Assembly (NCBI GenBank): GCA_022710245.1
Contig: JAKLHH010000312.1
Location: 1 to 7,945 of the forward strand
Direction of reading: 5' to 3'
DNA: 7,945 nt
Source: Myxococcota bacterium
GTDB lineage: Bacteria; Myxococcota; Polyangia; GCA-2747355; JAKLHH01
In this document: in pieces, positions 4,889 to 7,945 of the stretch
Numbering within the stretch: position 1 is the first letter of the stretch
Layout: every line of letters starts with the position of its first letter
Program-made: the position numbers and the translations under genes
Notes under the pieces: generated by a model
What the model was told of the DNA's origin: nothing
The model's database searches: none
What the model saw: the letters and a program-made list of their open reading frames with translations, nothing else

Positions 4889-6268
4889 ATGAGCCCGGAG
4901 CTTGCGCAGGCCAGCCCCATCTACGTGGTCGGCCACAAGAACCCCGACACCGACTCGATCTGCGCGGCGATCGGCTACGCCTGGCTCCTGCGCGAGCGCG
5001 ACAAGGAGGACGCCCGCGCCGCGCGGGCCGGCCAGCTGAACCCGCAGTCGAGCTTCGCGCTGGCGCGCTTCGAGCTCGAGGCGCCCGTGCTCCTCGCCGA
5101 CGCCTCGCAGCGCTTCGCGGCGGTGGCGCGGCGGCTGCAAGCGCTGGGGCCGGAGCGGCCCCTGGCCGAGGCCTGGGCGCTCGCCGCGGCGAGCGGCCTG
5201 GTGGCGCCCGTCGTCGACGGGGATGGCCGGCCGGTGGGGCTGGTCACCGGGGCCAGCGTCTTCCGGTTCCTGACGGTGCAGCTCGCCGACCGGCTCGGCA
5301 TGACGCCCTCGGCGCTGGCCGATGTGCCGCTCGGGCGCGTGCTCGCCGCGCCCGCGGGAGACGCGATCGAGCGCGGCGTGCCCGCGTTCGAGGTGGGCGC
5401 CCGCATCCGCGACCACCTGCCGCGGATCCTGCGCGAGACGCAGGACACCTTCTGGGTGGTCGACGGCGACGGCCGATACCTCGGCGTCTGTACCAAGGCC
5501 GACCTGCTGCACCCGCCGCGGCACCGCCTGATCCTGATCGACCATAACGAGGCCGGCCAGGCCATCGGCGGGCTCGACGAGGCCGAGCTCCTCGAGGTCC
5601 TCGACCACCACCGCCTGGCGAACCCGCCGACGCACATGCCGATCGCCTTCCACGTCGACCCGGTGGGGAGCTCCTCGACGCTGGTCGCCGAGCGGGCCAT
5701 GCGCTTCGGTGGGCAGGTGCCGCGGCCGATCGCCGGCGCGCTCCTCTCCGGGCTCCTCTCGGACACGCTCTGCCTGCGCTCGCCGACCACCACCGATCGC
5801 GACCGCGTGGCCGCGATGCAGGTCGCGGCCTGGGCCTTCGGCGATCGCAGCGACCCCTACGGCGCCATGCTCGAGTACGGCAAGGAGCTCCTCCGCGCGG
5901 GCGCCAGCCTCGCCGGGCGCGACGCCGCCGCGATCGTCACCGGTGACTACAAGGAGTACAGCTCGGGCGGGCTCCGCTTCGCCATCGCCCAGGTGGAGGT
6001 GACCGACCTCGCCGAGGTGGAGGGCCGCGTGGACGAGCTGCGCGGCGCGCTGCGCGAGCTGGCGGAGCGCACCGGCCACGCCTTCGCGCTGCTCATGGTG
6101 ACCGACATCGTCGGCGGCATGAGCCGCCTCATCACCGGCGGCGAGACGCGCTTCCTCGAGGGGCTCCCCTACCAGCGCCACCCCGACGGGACCTACGACC
6201 TGCCGCCGGGCGTGGTCTCGCGCAAGAAGCAGCTGCTGCCTGCGCTGCTGGGGCTGCTCGAGCGGTAG
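4889..6268 (+). CDS. ppaC: CBS-domain family II (Mn-dependent) inorganic pyrophosphatase
   Basis: A 459-residue DHH-family pyrophosphatase that hydrolyses PPi to two phosphates in the cytoplasm and pulls biosynthetic reactions forward. Metal-binding motifs are GHKNPDTDSI (15-24, ligands H16, D20, D22), DHN (218-220), DHH (239-241) and D292 in LLSDTL. The C-terminal DHHA2 domain carries the substrate-binding SRKKQ (444-448). Two CBS domains interrupt the catalytic domain at about 65-133 and 145-210, recognisable by APVVDGDGRPVGLVT and WVVDGDGRYLGVCTKADLL. In known CBS-pyrophosphatases these bind adenine nucleotides and adjust activity; I see no DRTGG domain between them. AGGAGG (4878-4883) ends five bases before the ATG and fixes the start. 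It appears to be a single-gene unit closed by a hairpin with a T run at 6270-6335. The symbol follows usual family naming. Confidence 0.93.
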   Translation: MSPELAQASPIYVVGHKNPDTDSICAAIGYAWLLRERDKEDARAARAGQLNPQSSFALARFELEAPVLLADASQRFAAVARRLQALGPERPLAEAWALAAASGLVAPVVDGDGRPVGLVTGASVFRFLTVQLADRLGMTPSALADVPLGRVLAAPAGDAIERGVPAFEVGARIRDHLPRILRETQDTFWVVDGDGRYLGVCTKADLLHPPRHRLILIDHNEAGQAIGGLDEAELLEVLDHHRLANPPTHMPIAFHVDPVGSSSTLVAERAMRFGGQVPRPIAGALLSGLLSDTLCLRSPTTTDRDRVAAMQVAAWAFGDRSDPYGAMLEYGKELLRAGASLAGRDAAAIVTGDYKEYSSGGLRFAIAQVEVTDLAEVEGRVDELRGALRELAERTGHAFALLMVTDIVGGMSRLITGGETRFLEGLPYQRHPDGTYDLPPGVVSRKKQLLPALLGLLER

Positions 6269-6269
6269 C

Positions 6270-6335
6270 CTCCTCGGCATCCGGGCCAGCGGCTTCGCCG
6301 CGCGCCTCGCCCCCTCCCTCGAGGAGCTTGTTTTT
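6270..6335 (+). terminator. Terminator candidate after the pyrophosphatase gene
   Basis: CTCCTCG (6270-6276) pairs with CGAGGAG (6320-6326), and an inner hairpin GCGGC-TTC-GCCGC (6289-6301) lies between. CTTGTTTTT follows (6327-6335), the best T run in the gap. The outer stem starts two bases after the stop codon. The arrangement suits an intrinsic terminator, though the outer loop is long. Confidence 0.45.
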
Positions 6336-6451
6336 CTGTTGGGCGGTGCTTCGATGCTCGCCTCCAGTCACTCGCTCGTGCGAGGGCCCAGGTATCTTTT
6401 CCGCGACCCAGGTCAGTGCAGGAGGCTCGCGCGCGCGGACGGTGCGGCCGG

Positions 6452-6487
6452 GAGGAGCACACGTTGATGCGCGCTTGCGTGCTCCTC
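6452..6487. repeat. Inverted repeat with 9-base arms
   Basis: GAGGAGCAC (6452-6460) and GTGCTCCTC (6479-6487) are perfect complements around an 18-base spacer. Lying between convergent genes, the structure could stop or stabilise transcripts from either side; no T run follows. Confidence 0.45.
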
Positions 6488-6539
6488 GAGGGAGGGAGCG
6501 AGGCGAAGGCCCGGGCTCGGCCTCCTGCGGCTCACGCCA

Positions 6540-6561
6540 GGGATGGGATGGGATGGGATGG
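6540..6561 (+). repeat. GGGAT tandem repeat, G-quadruplex-type motif
   Basis: Four GGG runs (6540, 6545, 6550, 6555) are separated by AT, and a GG follows at 6560. This is a perfect short-loop G-quadruplex pattern on the plus strand and a 5-base microsatellite. It lies about 140 bases beyond the hydantoinase stop and 270 bases beyond the pyrophosphatase stop. Confidence 0.7.
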
Positions 6562-6697
6562 AGCGAGTCGCGGCGTGAACCAGCTGTCCACAAGATCGGG
6601 GCAACTCCACACCCACGGGGGAGAGGGCGAACCTGGTACGCTTCAGCGAGGGTGGTGATGTGGTGACGCGGAGATCGAGGGGAGCGGCGAGGTGCAA

Positions 6698-7945
6698 TCA
6701 CCCACAGGGAGAGGGAGAGGCCGAGCGCGCCAGGAACCTCCCTGCCCCTGGCCTGCCGAGGAACCGCCCGCCCTCCACGATCAGCTCGCCGCGCAGGTAG
6801 ACGCGCTCGGGCCCGCCGCGCACCGTGCGCCCCTCGTAGAGGCTGTAGTCGACGCGCATGTGCAGCGCGCGCTGCGAGAGGTCGACCTCGCGCCCGGGGT
6901 CCCACACCACCACGTCCGCGTCGGAGCCTGGCGCGAGGACGCCCTTCCTCGGGTAGAGGCCGAAGAGGCGCGCCGGCGCGGTGGCGACCGCGTCGACGAA
7001 GCGCGGGAGCGACAGGCGCCCCTCGACGACCGCCTGGTGCAGCAGCAGGAGCCGCGTCTCGATGCCGGGGAGCCCGTTCGGGATGCGGCGGAAGTCGCCG
7101 CGGCCGAGCTCCTTCTGGTCCTTCATGCAGAACGGGCAGTGGTCGGTCGATACCATCTGCAGGTCGTTGGTGCGCAGCGCCTGCCACATGTAGTCCTGGT
7201 GGCCGTCCTCGCGGGAGCGCAGCGGCGTCGAGCACACCCACTTCGCGCCCTCGAACGCCCCCCACTCCTCGCTCGTCGCTCCGAGCTGCTCCTCGAGCGA
7301 CAGGTACAGGTACTGCGGGCACGTCTCGCCGAAGACGTTCTGACCCTTGTCGCGCGCCCAGGCGAGCTGCTCGACGGCCTGCTTCGCGCTCACGTGCACC
7401 ACGTAGAGCGGTGCGCCGGTGAGGTTCGCGAGCATGATGGCGCGGTGCGTGGCCTCCTCCTCCATCTGCCAGGCTCGTGCGATGCCGTGGTAGAACGGGT
7501 CGGTCTTGCCCTGATCGACGAGCTGGGCGGCCAGCGCGTCGATCACCGGGCCGTTCTCAGCGTGCATCATGGTGAGCAGTCCGGTCTCGCGCGAGACCTG
7601 CATCGCCTTGAGGATCTGCGCGTCGTCGGAGTAGAAGACGCCCGGGTAGGCCATGAACAGCTTGAAGCTCGAGATGCCCTCGTCGATCAGCTTCGGCATC
7701 GCGGCGAGCGCGGCGTCGTCGACGCCGCCGATGATCTGGTGGAACCCGTAGTCGATCGCGCAGTTGCCGGCGGCGAGGTCGTGCCACTTGCCGAGGCCCT
7801 CGAACACGTCGCCGCCTTGGTTCTGGATGGCGAAGTCGATGATCGTGGTGGTGCCGCCGGCCAGGCCGGCGCAGGTGCCATCGTAGAAATCGTCCACCGC
7901 CACCGTGCCCATGAAGGGCAGCTGCATGTGGGTGTGCGGGTCGAT
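6698..7945 (-). CDS. hydA: D-hydantoinase / dihydropyrimidinase (N-terminus cut off by the window edge)
   Basis: A cyclic-amide amidohydrolase that opens the ring of dihydropyrimidines or 5-substituted hydantoins to N-carbamoyl amino acids, acting in pyrimidine or hydantoin breakdown in the cytoplasm. 415 residues are visible, and roughly 55-60 N-terminal residues lie past the right edge. Counting from the edge, the binuclear metal site is complete: H4 and H6 in DPHTHMQLPF, the carboxylated Lys95 in SFKLFMAYPG, H128 in MMHAENG, H184 in VVHVSA and D268 in STDHCPF. NGLPGIETRL (about 289-298) is the usual substrate-loop motif. The C-terminal beta-sandwich part ends GRFLARSASPSPCG. Dihydropyrimidinase and D-hydantoinase cannot be separated by eye, so the symbol is a family label. 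Allantoinase is less likely given the close match to the hydantoinase motifs. It converges on the pyrophosphatase gene; its upstream neighbours, which might show the pathway, are not visible. Confidence 0.9.
   Translation of the reverse strand: MDPHTHMQLPFMGTVAVDDFYDGTCAGLAGGTTTIIDFAIQNQGGDVFEGLGKWHDLAAGNCAIDYGFHQIIGGVDDAALAAMPKLIDEGISSFKLFMAYPGVFYSDDAQILKAMQVSRETGLLTMMHAENGPVIDALAAQLVDQGKTDPFYHGIARAWQMEEEATHRAIMLANLTGAPLYVVHVSAKQAVEQLAWARDKGQNVFGETCPQYLYLSLEEQLGATSEEWGAFEGAKWVCSTPLRSREDGHQDYMWQALRTNDLQMVSTDHCPFCMKDQKELGRGDFRRIPNGLPGIETRLLLLHQAVVEGRLSLPRFVDAVATAPARLFGLYPRKGVLAPGSDADVVVWDPGREVDLSQRALHMRVDYSLYEGRTVRGGPERVYLRGELIVEGGRFLGRPGAGRFLARSASPSPCG

Larger units (their letters stand above)
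6269..6697. other. Convergent intergenic region without a convincing gene
   Basis: These 429 bases separate the pyrophosphatase (rightward) from the hydantoinase (leftward), so both 3' ends face the gap and no promoter is required for either. Open frames here have mixed codon use, no Shine-Dalgarno and no recognisable motif; I do not call a gene. The gap has less third-position G/C periodicity than the neighbours. It holds the terminator candidate, the inverted repeat and the GGGAT repeat listed separately. Confidence 0.6.

Noticed and set aside
3818..6280. An 820-codon open frame on the minus strand opposite the Ser/Thr kinase and pyrophosphatase genes
   Set aside because: It is an antisense shadow caused by high G+C and few stop codons. 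The plus-strand genes have complete catalytic motifs, while this frame is compositionally odd (Arg/Ala/Gly/Pro/Ser) with no recognisable domain.
6583..6592. DnaA-box-like TGTCCACA
   Set aside because: A single imperfect box without a cluster, an A+T-rich unwinding region or origin genes nearby.
6328..6697. Short frames in the convergent gap (80-112 codons, both strands)
   Set aside because: They lack a Shine-Dalgarno, consistent third-position G/C and any recognisable motif, and they translate the GGGAT microsatellite into GWDGMGW-type repeats.
6132..7322. A 396-codon minus-strand frame across the hydantoinase, the gap and the pyrophosphatase end
   Set aside because: It overlaps two well-supported genes in another frame and shows no motif; it is a G+C shadow.
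1..7945. CRISPR array, tRNA, rRNA, insertion sequence or phage genes
   Set aside because: I saw no spaced direct repeats of CRISPR type, no cloverleaf or rRNA-like sequence, and no transposase or phage motifs. A covariance-model scan was not possible here.

Overview
The window is very G+C rich, with strong G/C preference at third codon positions and dense, overlapping reading frames. It carries a CBS-type family II pyrophosphatase, a membrane-anchored Ser/Thr kinase and a radical SAM/PqqD peptide-modification cassette. That mix fits a Myxococcota (former deltaproteobacterial) chromosome, perhaps Anaeromyxobacter-like. The taxon is an inference from composition and gene families; nothing here proves it.

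Layout, left to right. (1) 1-439, minus: the 5' part of a Wzz/GumC-type polysaccharide chain-length (copolymerase) gene, running off the left edge. It has its own relatively A+T-rich promoter region (440-556) with two short inverted repeats. (2) 557-3073, minus: a four-gene unit in the transcription order small Cys/Pro repeat peptide, radical SAM enzyme, PqqD-like peptide chaperone, HprK-like P-loop kinase. Every junction is a stop/start overlap (GTGA, ATGA, TGATG). (3) 3074-3188: a divergent intergenic region with phased direct repeats. (4) 3189-4628, plus: a Hanks-type Ser/Thr protein kinase with a C-terminal membrane anchor. (5) 4629-4888: a short gap with a hairpin and a possible 38-residue membrane peptide on the minus strand. 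(6) 4889-6268, plus: a Mn-dependent inorganic pyrophosphatase with two CBS domains. (7) 6269-6697: a convergent gap without a convincing gene, holding a terminator candidate, an inverted repeat and a G-quadruplex-type repeat. (8) 6698-7945, minus: a D-hydantoinase/dihydropyrimidinase truncated at its N-terminus by the right edge.

The centre of interest is the 557-3073 cassette. Its first gene encodes about 100 residues: an acidic N-terminus, a twin-arginine-like signal sequence (RRKLLR, hydrophobic stretch, A-H-A), then a 45-residue tail of eight C-x-P-x-x units at almost strict five-residue spacing. The next three genes are a radical SAM protein with extra C-terminal cysteines, a PqqD-family carrier and an HPr-kinase-like protein. 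These are the parts of a RiPP-type (ribosomally made, enzymatically modified peptide) pathway. I read it as a candidate system that makes an exported, Cys-rich modified peptide. The modification chemistry, the target of the kinase and the role of the product are not determined by the sequence.

The remaining genes are housekeeping or common accessory functions with no clear link to the cassette. The kinase is transcribed divergently from it and may or may not share regulation.
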